A DNA stretch of 64,000 nucleotides from Halovenus sp037080055 (GTDB lineage Archaea; Halobacteriota; Halobacteria; Halobacteriales; Haloarculaceae): positions 62,001-126,000 of the forward strand of contig NZ_JBAOJI010000005.1 of NCBI RefSeq assembly GCF_037080055.1, written 5' to 3'. A program made the position numbers and the translations under genes. Numbering within the stretch: the first letter of the stretch is position 1; every line of letters starts with the position of its first letter. The notes under the pieces were generated by a model. The model was not told where the DNA came from, did not search any database, and saw only the letters and a program-made list of their open reading frames with translations. Positions 9,157 to 17,397 of the stretch are shown here, one piece after another.

Positions 9157-9968
9157 GTCTCGAAGAGGCCTTCGCAGACGAACCCGCCTTCGTTCCGTAT
9201 CTCGCCGCCGGCGACCCGAGTTACGAGGCTTCTATCGAGTACGTCGAAGCGCTCGCCCGCGGCGGCGCGGATGCGATCGAACTCGGGCTTCCGTTCTCCG
9301 AGCCAATCGCCGAAGGGACGACCATTCAGGAGGCAATCGTCCGCGCGCTCGATGCGGGCATGACGCCCGAGCGCTACCTCGAATTCGTTCGCGAGGTCGA
9401 CGTGGACGTGCCGCTGGTCTGCATGACCTACTACAACCTGATCTACCAGTACGGCGAGAGCGAGGGGCCGCGGTCGTTCGTCGAGGCCGCCGCAGACGCG
9501 GGGATCGAAGGCTTCGTCGTGCCGGACCTGCCCGCCGAGGAGGCAGGCCCGCTCCGGACGGCCTGTGACGAGTTCGGGCTGGATCTGGTCTTCATCGTCG
9601 CGCCAACGACCGAGGGAGAGCGTCTCGACACGATGAAAGCACAGGTATCGGGCTACGTCTACGTACAGGCCCGCCTCGGAACGACGGGAGCGCGTGACGA
9701 GGTCTCAGATCACACCGAGCGCTCGCTCGCACGCATCGCCGACTGGGACGTGCCCAAGGCCGTCGGCTTCGGTATCAAGACCGGCGAGCACGCCGAGCGG
9801 ATCATTCGTGCCGGTGCCGACGGGATCATCGTCGGTTCCGCGTTGGTCGATATCGTCGCGGAGGGCTACGAGAACGGCGATCCGACCGAGGAAGTCGCCG
9901 ATCGTCTCGAATCGAAGGCCAGAGAGTTGAAGGAAGGCGCGCTGGCCGGCCGGGCCGTCCAGCAGTGA
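9153..9968 (+). CDS. trpA: Tryptophan synthase alpha subunit
   Basis: A 271-aa TIM barrel that cleaves indole-3-glycerol phosphate to indole and glyceraldehyde 3-phosphate and docks on TrpB. The catalytic Glu lies in IELGLPFSEP (about residues 46-55). The position that is the second catalytic acid, Asp60, in E. coli reads AEG here, a Glu; this may be normal for haloarchaea and was not checked. The phosphate-binding GSALVDI segment is present near residue 228. The ATG overlaps the trpB stop by 4 nt. Confidence 0.96.
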   Translation: MSLEEAFADEPAFVPYLAAGDPSYEASIEYVEALARGGADAIELGLPFSEPIAEGTTIQEAIVRALDAGMTPERYLEFVREVDVDVPLVCMTYYNLIYQYGESEGPRSFVEAAADAGIEGFVVPDLPAEEAGPLRTACDEFGLDLVFIVAPTTEGERLDTMKAQVSGYVYVQARLGTTGARDEVSDHTERSLARIADWDVPKAVGFGIKTGEHAERIIRAGADGIIVGSALVDIVAEGYENGDPTEEVADRLESKARELKEGALAGRAVQQ

Positions 9969-10024
9969 GGAGAGACCGACCGCAACCGGAACTAACATAT
10001 TCGCTTATGCCAGAGGGTGACACG

Positions 10025-10828
10025 ATGACCGCAGGGAAGTCCGCACGACTCGACCGCATCGGGACAGGTGGGAAACACCTGATCGTCCCGATGGACCACG
10101 GGATCACACTCGGCGCAGTCACAGGGCTGGCCGAGATCGAATCGACAATCGACGCCGTCACCAGCGGCGGCGCGGACGCCGTGCTCACGCAGAAAGGCAT
10201 TGCGCCACGGGTCCACGAGAACAAAAACGACGCTGGCTATATCGTCCATCTCAACGGCTCTACCACCATCGGACCTGACGAGCGGGACAAACGCTCGACG
10301 GGGACTGTCAAAGACGCTATCCGAGCCGGTGCCGACGCCGTCTCTCTGCATCTCAACGTCGGTAGTGAGCACGAACCGGACCAGATCACTCAACTCGCCG
10401 ACCTGACCAGCACGGCCGCAGAGTACGGGATACCGGTACTCGCGATGACCTACGCTCGGGGCCACGACGTCCGCGACCAGAGCGACCCAGAGGGCTACGC
10501 GGAGGATCTCGCCCACGCGACCCGACTCGGTGAGGAACTCGGCGCGGATCTGATCAAGACCGGCTACTCCGGCGACCCCGAGAGCTTCCAGCGCGTCGTC
10601 GAGTCGACGCGACTGCCGGTCGTAATCGCCGGCGGAAGCAAGGGAACCAATATCGAGACGCTTTCGATGGTTCGCGGCGCAGTCGATGCCGGCGCGGCCG
10701 GCGTCTCCATGGGGCGGTCGATTTTCCAGCACGACCAGCCCGAAGCGATCACCGAAGCGATTGCGGCCGTGATCCACGACGGCGCAGTCCCGGAGGACGC
10801 GGCCCGACAGGCCGGTCTCGAACACTAA
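10025..10828 (+). CDS. 2-amino-3,7-dideoxy-D-threo-hept-6-ulosonate synthase (class I aldolase-like)
   Basis: A 267-aa protein of the archaeal FbaB/DhnA-type class I aldolases (LIVPMDHGITLG near residue 20, DLIKTGYSG near 178, VVIAGGSKG near 200). In archaea without the usual DAHP synthase this enzyme makes ADTH, the first precursor of 3-dehydroquinate, so it feeds aromatic amino-acid synthesis. Placement right after trpCBA supports this over fructose-bisphosphate aldolase. The ATG at 10025 was chosen because GAGGGTGA lies just before it; an in-frame ATG at 10007 is the alternative. The downstream dehydroquinate synthase gene is not in this window. Confidence 0.87.
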   Translation: MTAGKSARLDRIGTGGKHLIVPMDHGITLGAVTGLAEIESTIDAVTSGGADAVLTQKGIAPRVHENKNDAGYIVHLNGSTTIGPDERDKRSTGTVKDAIRAGADAVSLHLNVGSEHEPDQITQLADLTSTAAEYGIPVLAMTYARGHDVRDQSDPEGYAEDLAHATRLGEELGADLIKTGYSGDPESFQRVVESTRLPVVIAGGSKGTNIETLSMVRGAVDAGAAGVSMGRSIFQHDQPEAITEAIAAVIHDGAVPEDAARQAGLEH

Positions 10829-10832
10829 CTGC

Positions 10833-11585
10833 TCAGGACTCGCGGCTCGCCGACGGCGTGACGGTCGGTGACCCCGCCGTCGACTCGTCGCTCGCTGTCT
10901 CACGATCTTCGTACACTGCTTTTCCCGAGACGACGAGCGCAGCGATACCGATCATGAAGATGATGTCTGTATAGCTGGCACCGAGTTGGCCGACGAAGAG
11001 ATTCGTCAGCCCGAGCGCCTGCTCGGAGAGTGCAGACTGGAGGATGAGTGCGCCCCAGCAGAGGACAAAGAGGTTCCGCAACTTCGCGTAGAGCAACCGC
11101 CGCTGGCCGCTGACCGCCCGAGCGCGCCGCGTGACCGGCCCAAAGAGGTAATAGACCCCTCCGAGATAGGCGAGGATCGTACACAGCGTCAGCACTGATT
11201 CCAGTACACCGCCATCGGGCAGCCACGAGGCCAGCGCGAACCACGGCGTCAACAGGAGGACGACGGTCATCGTGAGAAACTGCCTGCGGCCGAGTCCGAG
11301 CACTTCTCTGACGATCACTCCGATCGCCCCGAGAACCACCGAGTAGCCGGCAAACCGGGCGACCGATTGCTCGCGGCCGCCGGTCGTGACCGTGACCCAC
11401 TCCATTCCCATGAACACGTATGCGACGGCCATCGCCAGCGCCGGGACGGCCCCAACGAGCACCATCCGTCGGGTGTCGCCGGACTCGCGCAGCGCCAGCA
11501 GTCCGAAGACGGCCCCGCTGAGTCCCAGCAGTGCCGCCGTCCCGAAGTAGATCACCGTCGCGGAAACGAGCATGCCGCTGGTCAT
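10833..11585 (-). CDS. Microbial-rhodopsin homologue lacking the retinal-binding lysine ('blind' opsin)
   Basis: A 250-aa protein with seven hydrophobic segments (roughly 7-31, 41-62, 76-96, 103-122, 128-150, 166-187, 195-221) and an acidic C-terminal tail. Similarity to sensory rhodopsin II is visible in VAYVFMGM, ARF of helix C, GLGRRQF, VYYLFGPVT and LYAKLRNL of helix F. Aligning without gaps from LRN, the Schiff-base Lys (BR K216) is Met211, while the neighbouring Asp (BR D212) is kept as Asp207. In helix C the counterion Asp85 is Gly80, Trp86 is Tyr81 and Thr-Thr-Pro is Val-Leu-Gly. In helix F the Tyr-Pro-x-x-Trp pocket is gone, though Trp177 (BR W182) stays. Only two lysines exist (168 and 222), both at the cytoplasmic side. 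It cannot form a retinylidene Schiff base. It is the second gene after an Htr-type transducer (TGATG, 1-nt overlap), the arrangement of htr-sop pairs. Family similarity is clear; the signal it senses is unknown. Confidence 0.8.
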   Translation of the reverse strand: MTSGMLVSATVIYFGTAALLGLSGAVFGLLALRESGDTRRMVLVGAVPALAMAVAYVFMGMEWVTVTTGGREQSVARFAGYSVVLGAIGVIVREVLGLGRRQFLTMTVVLLLTPWFALASWLPDGGVLESVLTLCTILAYLGGVYYLFGPVTRRARAVSGQRRLLYAKLRNLFVLCWGALILQSALSEQALGLTNLFVGQLGASYTDIIFMIGIAALVVSGKAVYEDRETASDESTAGSPTVTPSASRES

Positions 11586-13207
11586 CAGTCGCTCATCCCA
11601 ACGTGTTCGACCGCCTCTGACTCCACGCTGAAGGAGTTCATGATCGTGCGCAGTTCACGGGCCTCCTCGTCGAGATCCTGGGCCGTCTGTGAGACGTTCT
11701 CCGTCGAGGCGGTCACCTCTTCGGCAGTCGCCGAAACCTTCGTCGCCTGGTTGTTGGTCTCTTCGGAGATTTCGGCGACCGAATCGACGATCTGTGAGAG
11801 TTGTTGTGCGCTGTCGGCCTGTTCGTCGGAGGTCTGTGTGATCTGTTGAATGCTTGTATCGACATCGTTGATATCGTCGGCGATCGAATCGAGTTTTCCT
11901 TCGACATCTTTGATGTCTTCGGCGGTGACTCGCACCGCGCTGTCGACATCTTCGATCTCGGCGGAGGTCTCCTCGGCCCGCTCGCGGACGTTCTGCAGCG
12001 TCGCCTCGATATCGTCGACCGCTTCCATCGCTTCGCCAGCCAGTGTTTTCACCTGATCGGCGACGACGGCGAACCCGTCACCGTCCGCGCTCGCCCGTGC
12101 TGCCTCGATGTTGGCGTTCAGCGCGAGCATGTTGATCTGATCGGCGATGTCGTCGATCGTGGCGATCACCGTCTCGATCTGGTCGGCCTCTGCGACCAGT
12201 TCGTCGACCGTCTGCACGACTGATTCGGTCTGTTCGACGGCGTTGTCCATTCGCTGTGCAGTTTCGTTGGCCGCGTCTCGGCCCTCGTCGGCCAGTGACG
12301 CGACGGCGTCGGACTGACTTGCTATCTCCGAGGTGGTCGACGCGACTTCCTCGGTCGTCGCCGAAAGCTGGTTCACCTGATCGGCGGCGTGTTTGAGTTC
12401 TTCGGTCTGGGTCTCTGCGCCGTCGGCAATCTGTTGGATCGAGTCGGCCACGTCGTTGGTCCCGCGTTTGATCTCCTGGCTGGAGTGGCCGAGATCGGTC
12501 GACATTTCGTCGACAGTCGAGGCGACGTGTTGTGCGCGGGCGACCGCACCACCGAGTTCGTCGAGCATGTCGTTGAACGAATCTGCGATGGACCGGATCG
12601 CCTCGTCGTCGGTGTCGACGTCGAGTCGCTGATCGAGATCACCCGCTGCGGAGGCTTCCATCGCCTCCGAGAATCGCTCGGCGATGGCGAGCAACTGCTC
12701 GTTTTGCTGTTCGGCCTCCTGCTGGAGTCGTTCGGCTTCCTGTTTGGCCTGTTCTGCACGCTCCCGTTCGTCTTCGATTTCGGTGCGCGTCTCCTCCAGA
12801 TCGCTGACCATCGTCTCCAGTGAATCCCGCATCATGCCGATGCTGTCGTAGAGATCTGCGATCTCGTCCGACCGGCTGGTCTCGATTTCGGTGTCGAACT
12901 CACCCGCACCGATCCGCTCGGCCCGGTCGCTGAGTCGGCGAAGGGAGAGGGCGACGTTGCCTCCGAGAACGATTCCCACGAGTCCGAGATTCAAAAGCAG
13001 CAACACCATCAGCCCCGAAATCGCCGCGACACCGCGCTGTGGTGCCGTCTCGGTCGGTCCGGTCGTGACGTGAAGGGTGAATATAACTGCCATGGCGAGC
13101 GTTAACAAAAATATCCCGCCGAGAGCGGTCGCGATCTTTAGGCTATACTGCGTCCGAATCCGGTCGATCAGTGATGGCAATTGCATCTGTTGAGCACCCT
13201 TGCTCAT
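11585..13207 (-). CDS. HtrI/HtrII-type two-TM methyl-accepting transducer
   Basis: A 540-aa chemotaxis transducer. Two membrane helices (about 25-47 and 59-83) enclose a loop of only some 12 residues, so there is no extracellular ligand domain; sensory-rhodopsin transducers look like this. The TM2 region reads LLLLNLGLVGIVLGG, close to NpHtrII as I recall it, including the Asn (Asn73) that corresponds to NpHtrII Asn74. HAMP-like segments follow (about 85-135 and 195-245), then a long coiled coil with methylation helices and the signalling tip INMLALNANIEAARA around residue 365. It should control CheA and the flagellar motor. The following gene is the lysine-less opsin, presumably its receptor partner. 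An in-frame Met at residue 8 (13186) is an alternative start. Confidence 0.88.
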   Translation of the reverse strand: MSKGAQQMQLPSLIDRIRTQYSLKIATALGGIFLLTLAMAVIFTLHVTTGPTETAPQRGVAAISGLMVLLLLNLGLVGIVLGGNVALSLRRLSDRAERIGAGEFDTEIETSRSDEIADLYDSIGMMRDSLETMVSDLEETRTEIEDERERAEQAKQEAERLQQEAEQQNEQLLAIAERFSEAMEASAAGDLDQRLDVDTDDEAIRSIADSFNDMLDELGGAVARAQHVASTVDEMSTDLGHSSQEIKRGTNDVADSIQQIADGAETQTEELKHAADQVNQLSATTEEVASTTSEIASQSDAVASLADEGRDAANETAQRMDNAVEQTESVVQTVDELVAEADQIETVIATIDDIADQINMLALNANIEAARASADGDGFAVVADQVKTLAGEAMEAVDDIEATLQNVRERAEETSAEIEDVDSAVRVTAEDIKDVEGKLDSIADDINDVDTSIQQITQTSDEQADSAQQLSQIVDSVAEISEETNNQATKVSATAEEVTASTENVSQTAQDLDEEARELRTIMNSFSVESEAVEHVGMSD

Positions 13208-13571
13208 CTTTCGTCACCACCACGGGTGGTCGGTGACTGGTTCGATGAGTCTACTGGTAGAATCCACGTAATTATGTATAAAAAAGGATGGTGTGAGATT
13301 ATCTAATTTGAAACTGCGAGTGGTAACCGTAATCGAACGTACGTCGGATTCGTCTCGGCCATTGACGGTAACCATGGCATGCCAGGCGATTCTCCGAGCC
13401 CCTACAGTCCGTGACTGATCGCTGTGCACGAACTGGGAGTATTTTCCCGAAAGAACTCTCCATTCGTTTACTGTGGTCGATCATGATGACAGATCTGTTC
13501 GACGTGTTGCGGAATTCTTTTGCCGTTGCTTGTGCATTCATCGGCCAACGGATGGTCGGGAGCACGCAGCC
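13208..13571 (+). other. Intergenic region between the divergent htr-like and pccB genes
   Basis: These 364 nt contain no convincing gene. The part next to the transducer is AT-rich, with a TATA-like tract on the minus strand at about 13270-13287 (TGTATAAAAAAGG on the plus strand) that may drive the transducer-opsin operon with a leader of some 40 nt. Near pccB, an AATTCTTTT tract at about 13513-13521 is a weak candidate promoter. Short open frames here have untypical composition and were rejected. No RNA gene or repeat was recognised. Confidence 0.5.
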
Positions 13572-15122
13572 ATGACGATGGAAGATCGAATCACTGAACT
13601 ACGAGAGAAACGGGAACAGGCTCGCAAAGGCGGCGGCGAAGACCGCATCGAGTCTCAACACGACAAGGGGAAACTGACCGCGCGCGAACGCATCGATTAC
13701 TTCCTCGACGACGGAACGTTCACCGAGTTCGACCAGTTCCGAACCCACCGCACGCACACCTTCGACATGCAGGAGAAGACCTTCTCCGGCGACGGGGTCG
13801 TGACGGGGTACGGTGACGTCAACGGTCGAACTGTCTTCGTCTTCGCGCACGACTTCACCGTTCTCGGGGGATCGCTCGGTGAGGTCTTCGCTGAGAAGGT
13901 CACGAAAGTGATGGACAAGGCGATGGAGACGGGCGCGCCGGTGATCGGACTGAACGACTCCGCAGGCGCGCGCATTCAGGAGGGGATCGACTCGCTGGCC
14001 GGCTACGCGGAGATTTTCCACCGCAACCAGCAGGCCAGTGGCTACATCCCGCAGATCTCGGCGATCATGGGTCCCTGCGCAGGTGGAGCGGTCTACTCCC
14101 CGGCGATCACGGACTTCATCATGATGGTCGAGGACACCAGCCACATGTTCATCACCGGACCGGACGTCATCGAGACGGTCACGGGCGAACAGGTCGGCTT
14201 CGACGAACTCGGCGGGGCGAGCACGCACGCCTCCGAATCCGGCGTGGCACAGTTCACCGCCGCCGACGAGAAGGAAGCACTGGACGACATTCGCTATCTC
14301 CTCTCGTATCTGCCACAGAACAACCTCGAAGATCCGCCGCGGCTGGATCCGTGGGACGACCCAGATCGGCAGGACGACCAGCTCCGGGAAATCGTTCCGG
14401 ACGAGCCACGAAAACCCTACGATATCGTCGACGTGATCGACAGTATCGTCGACGAGGGCTCCTTTTTCGAGGTCGCTGACTCCTTCGCCCGCAATATCGT
14501 CACCGGCTTCGGCCGACTTGACGGTCACTCGGTCGGCATTGTCGCCAACCAACCTCGCGTCAATGCTGGAACGCTCGACATCAAATCGTCGCGGAAAGCC
14601 GCCCGGTTCGTGCGCTTCTGTGACGCCTTCAACATCCCTATCCTGACCTTCGTCGACGTGCCAGGGTTCATGCCTGGAACCGATCAGGAGCACAATGGGA
14701 TTATCGTCCACGGCGCGAAACTGCTCTACGCCTTCTCCGAGGCGACGGTGCCGCTGATGACCGTCATCACGCGGAAGGCTTACGGCGGAGCCTACGACGT
14801 GATGGCGTCGAAACACATCGGCGCAGATGTCAACTACGCGTGGCCGACCGCCGAGGTGGCGGTGATGGGGCCGAAAGGCGCAGTTAACGTGCTGTACAGC
14901 GACGAACTCGAAGCCGCCGACGACCCCGACGCCCGCCGGCAGGAACTCATCGACGAGTACCGCGACCAGTTCGCCAACCCCTATACTGCTGCGGACCGCG
15001 GCTTCGTCGATGCCGTGATCGAACCGGAGAAAACGCGGCCGCAGTTGATCAGCGATCTGGAGATGCTCCGGTCGAAACGGAAGTCACAACCGGATAAGAA
15101 ACACGGGAACATCCCACTTTGA
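13572..15122 (+). CDS. pccB: Acyl-CoA (propionyl/acetyl-CoA) carboxylase carboxyltransferase subunit
   Basis: A 516-aa biotin-dependent carboxyltransferase with the N- and C-terminal crotonase-fold halves typical of PccB/AccD5: DSAGARIQEG near residue 137, MGPCAGGAVYSPA near 170, GFMPGTDQEHNGIIVHGAKL near 367 and AYGGAYDVM near 403. It transfers CO2 from carboxybiotin to propionyl-CoA or acetyl-CoA. The ATG at 13572 is preferred because the family N terminus (MEDRITELREKREQA) starts there; an in-frame ATG at 13473 would add 33 untypical residues. It leads the operon pccB-pccX-pccA. Confidence 0.93.
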   Translation: MTMEDRITELREKREQARKGGGEDRIESQHDKGKLTARERIDYFLDDGTFTEFDQFRTHRTHTFDMQEKTFSGDGVVTGYGDVNGRTVFVFAHDFTVLGGSLGEVFAEKVTKVMDKAMETGAPVIGLNDSAGARIQEGIDSLAGYAEIFHRNQQASGYIPQISAIMGPCAGGAVYSPAITDFIMMVEDTSHMFITGPDVIETVTGEQVGFDELGGASTHASESGVAQFTAADEKEALDDIRYLLSYLPQNNLEDPPRLDPWDDPDRQDDQLREIVPDEPRKPYDIVDVIDSIVDEGSFFEVADSFARNIVTGFGRLDGHSVGIVANQPRVNAGTLDIKSSRKAARFVRFCDAFNIPILTFVDVPGFMPGTDQEHNGIIVHGAKLLYAFSEATVPLMTVITRKAYGGAYDVMASKHIGADVNYAWPTAEVAVMGPKGAVNVLYSDELEAADDPDARRQELIDEYRDQFANPYTAADRGFVDAVIEPEKTRPQLISDLEMLRSKRKSQPDKKHGNIPL

Positions 15123-15138
15123 TATAGGGGGGCCGAGT

Positions 15139-15432
15139 ATGAGTGAGCAGATGAAATCGGTACAGATCGACGGACACCGGGTACGGATCCCGCTGGATGC
15201 CTCGGCGTCGGAAGCCGCGGCCATCTCGGCGGCCATGGGGGCACACATCAGCGATCAGCAGGCGGCTGCTGTGGCCGCTGGTGAGGAAGACTCCACGGAC
15301 GAAGACGACTGGGACGGCGAGCGATTCGCCTTCGCCGGCCGTCTGGAAGGGATCGGGACCGCCAGCCGGCGAGTTCCGCGAGACGTACCGACCGACAGGT
15401 GGACAGCAGCAGGACGAGCGGACAGATACTAA
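15139..15432 (+). CDS. pccX: PccX-like small subunit of acyl-CoA carboxylase
   Basis: A 97-aa acidic protein lying 16 nt after pccB and 3 nt before pccA. The first 45 residues (VQIDGHRVRIPLDASASEAA, then AAMGAHISDQQAAA) look folded; the rest is low-complexity and Arg-rich at the end. In Haloferax mediterranei the propionyl-CoA carboxylase needs a small third subunit, PccX, in addition to PccA and PccB, and position and size match. The name rests mainly on gene order, so it is an inference. Confidence 0.72.
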   Translation: MSEQMKSVQIDGHRVRIPLDASASEAAAISAAMGAHISDQQAAAVAAGEEDSTDEDDWDGERFAFAGRLEGIGTASRRVPRDVPTDRWTAAGRADRY

Positions 15433-15435
15433 CAC

Positions 15436-17298
15436 ATGACAGGAGACACATTCGACAAGGTACTGGTCGCGAACCGCGGCGAAATCGCGGTTCGCGTCAT
15501 GCGCGCGTGCGAGGATCTCGGAATAGACACCGTCGCTGTCTACAGCGAGGCGGACAAACACGGCGGCCACGTCCGGTACGCCGACGAAGCCTACAAGGTC
15601 GGCCCGGCGCGGGCGGCCGACTCCTATCTCGACCACGATGCGATCATCGACGCCGCCCAGCGCTCGGGTGCAGGCGCGATCCACCCCGGCTACGGCTTCC
15701 TGGCGGAGAACGCCGTCTTCGCCGGCAAGGTCGAGGAGACCGAGGGAATCACGTGGATCGGCCCGTCCAGCGACGGGATGGAGCAACTCGGCGAGAAGAC
15801 CAAAGCTCGGACGATCATGAGCGAGGCGGATGTCCCCATCGTTCCAGGGACGACCGATCCGGTGACCGAACCCGAGGAAGTCAAAGAGTTCGGCGAGGAG
15901 TACGGCTTCCCGGTCGCGATCAAAGCCGAGGGTGGTGGCGGCGGTCGGGGGATGACCGTCGTTCAGGGTCCCGACGAAGTCGAGGACAAACTCGACACCG
16001 CCAAACGCGAGGGCGAAGCCTACTTCGACAACGACTCGGTCTATCTGGAACGCTACCTCGAAAACCCGCGGCACGTCGAGGTCCAGATTGTCGCCGACCA
16101 CCACGGCAACGTCCGCCACCTCGGCGAGCGGGACTGTTCGCTCCAGCGCCGTCACCAGAAGGTCATCGAGGAAGGCCCGTCGCCGGCACTTTCGGACGAA
16201 CTGCGCGAGGAGATCGGCGAGGCTGCCCGCCAGGGCGTCCAGGAGGCCGATTACGTCAACGCTGGGACGGTCGAGTTCCTCGTCGAGGAGGACACCGACC
16301 GCGACCCCGACGACCTGCTCGGCCCTGACACCGACTTCTACTTCCTCGAAGTGAACACCCGGATTCAGGTCGAACACTGCGTCACCGAGGAGATCACGGG
16401 CATCGACATCGTCAAGTGGCAGTTGAAGATTGCCCAGGGCGAGGAACTCTCTTTCTCACAGGACGAGGTGGACATCGACGGCCACGCCTTCGAGTTCCGG
16501 ATCAACGCCGAGAACGCTGCAAACGAGTTCGCGCCGGCGACGGGTGGCACGCTCGACACCTACGATCCGCCGGGCGGGGTCGGCGTCCGGATGGACGACG
16601 CGCTTCGACAGGGCGACGATCTGGTGACCGATTACGACTCGATGGTCGCCAAACTGGTCGTCAGCGGCGAGGACCGGACCGAATCTATCGCCCGCGCCAA
16701 GCGGGCCCTCGCGGAGTACGAAATCGACGGCATCGTGACGATCATCCCCTTCCACCGGATGATGTTGAACGACGAGCGCTTCGTCGACGGCATGCACACG
16801 ACGAAGTACCTCGACGAGCATATGGACCACGCCCGTATCGAGGAAGCCCAGGAGAAATGGGGCACCGAAACCGCCACCAGCGAGGGCGACGAGGAGGTCA
16901 CCCAGCGGGAGTTCACCGTCGAAGTCGACGGCAAACGGTTCGAGGTCGAACTCGAAGAGCGCGGCGCGCCGCCAATTCAGGCACCCAGCGGGGGCAACAG
17001 CGGCGGCGGCGGAAACCAGTCACAACGGCCGGATCGGGCCGGCCCCGGCGGCGACGACTCCGACTCCGCGAGCGTCAGCGCCGACGGCGAGACCGTTTCG
17101 GCGGAGATGCAGGGAACGATTCTCGAAGTCAACGTCGGCGAGGGCGACGAGGTCGGCGCAGGCGACGTGCTCTGCGTGCTCGAAGCGATGAAGATGGAAA
17201 ACGACATCGTCGCCGAGTACGGCGGCACCGTCGCCGAGGTGGCGATAAGCGAGGGCGACAGCGTCGACATGGGCGATCCGATGTTCGTCATCGAGTGA
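15436..17298 (+). CDS. pccA: Acyl-CoA carboxylase biotin carboxylase/BCCP subunit
   Basis: A 620-aa two-domain protein. Residues about 5-450 are biotin carboxylase: KVLVANRGEIAVRVMRAC at the start, ATP-grasp glycine loop EGGGGGRGMTVV near residue 170, and the LEVNTRIQVEHCVTEEITG segment near 310. A charged, Gly-rich linker follows (about 500-555), then a biotinyl domain with the biotinylation site EAMKMEND, Lys586. It carboxylates its own biotin using ATP and bicarbonate and hands CO2 to PccB. Last gene of the pccBXA operon; a T-rich stretch follows the stop. Confidence 0.95.
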   Translation: MTGDTFDKVLVANRGEIAVRVMRACEDLGIDTVAVYSEADKHGGHVRYADEAYKVGPARAADSYLDHDAIIDAAQRSGAGAIHPGYGFLAENAVFAGKVEETEGITWIGPSSDGMEQLGEKTKARTIMSEADVPIVPGTTDPVTEPEEVKEFGEEYGFPVAIKAEGGGGGRGMTVVQGPDEVEDKLDTAKREGEAYFDNDSVYLERYLENPRHVEVQIVADHHGNVRHLGERDCSLQRRHQKVIEEGPSPALSDELREEIGEAARQGVQEADYVNAGTVEFLVEEDTDRDPDDLLGPDTDFYFLEVNTRIQVEHCVTEEITGIDIVKWQLKIAQGEELSFSQDEVDIDGHAFEFRINAENAANEFAPATGGTLDTYDPPGGVGVRMDDALRQGDDLVTDYDSMVAKLVVSGEDRTESIARAKRALAEYEIDGIVTIIPFHRMMLNDERFVDGMHTTKYLDEHMDHARIEEAQEKWGTETATSEGDEEVTQREFTVEVDGKRFEVELEERGAPPIQAPSGGNSGGGGNQSQRPDRAGPGGDDSDSASVSADGETVSAEMQGTILEVNVGEGDEVGAGDVLCVLEAMKMENDIVAEYGGTVAEVAISEGDSVDMGDPMFVIE

Positions 17299-17397
17299 TC
17301 TGAATCCCTTTTGCTAGGATTTGTGTCCTCCGCTTTCCTGTTCGGTAGCCTGTCTTTTCGCCGATACTATTAATCAGCCTCAGACCGTTGCGTGTGC

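Noticed and set aside
10833..11585. Lys222 of the opsin-like protein as a displaced retinal lysine
   Set aside because: It lies 11 residues beyond the Schiff-base position, at the cytoplasmic end of helix G just before the acidic tail, so it cannot reach the pocket in the known fold.
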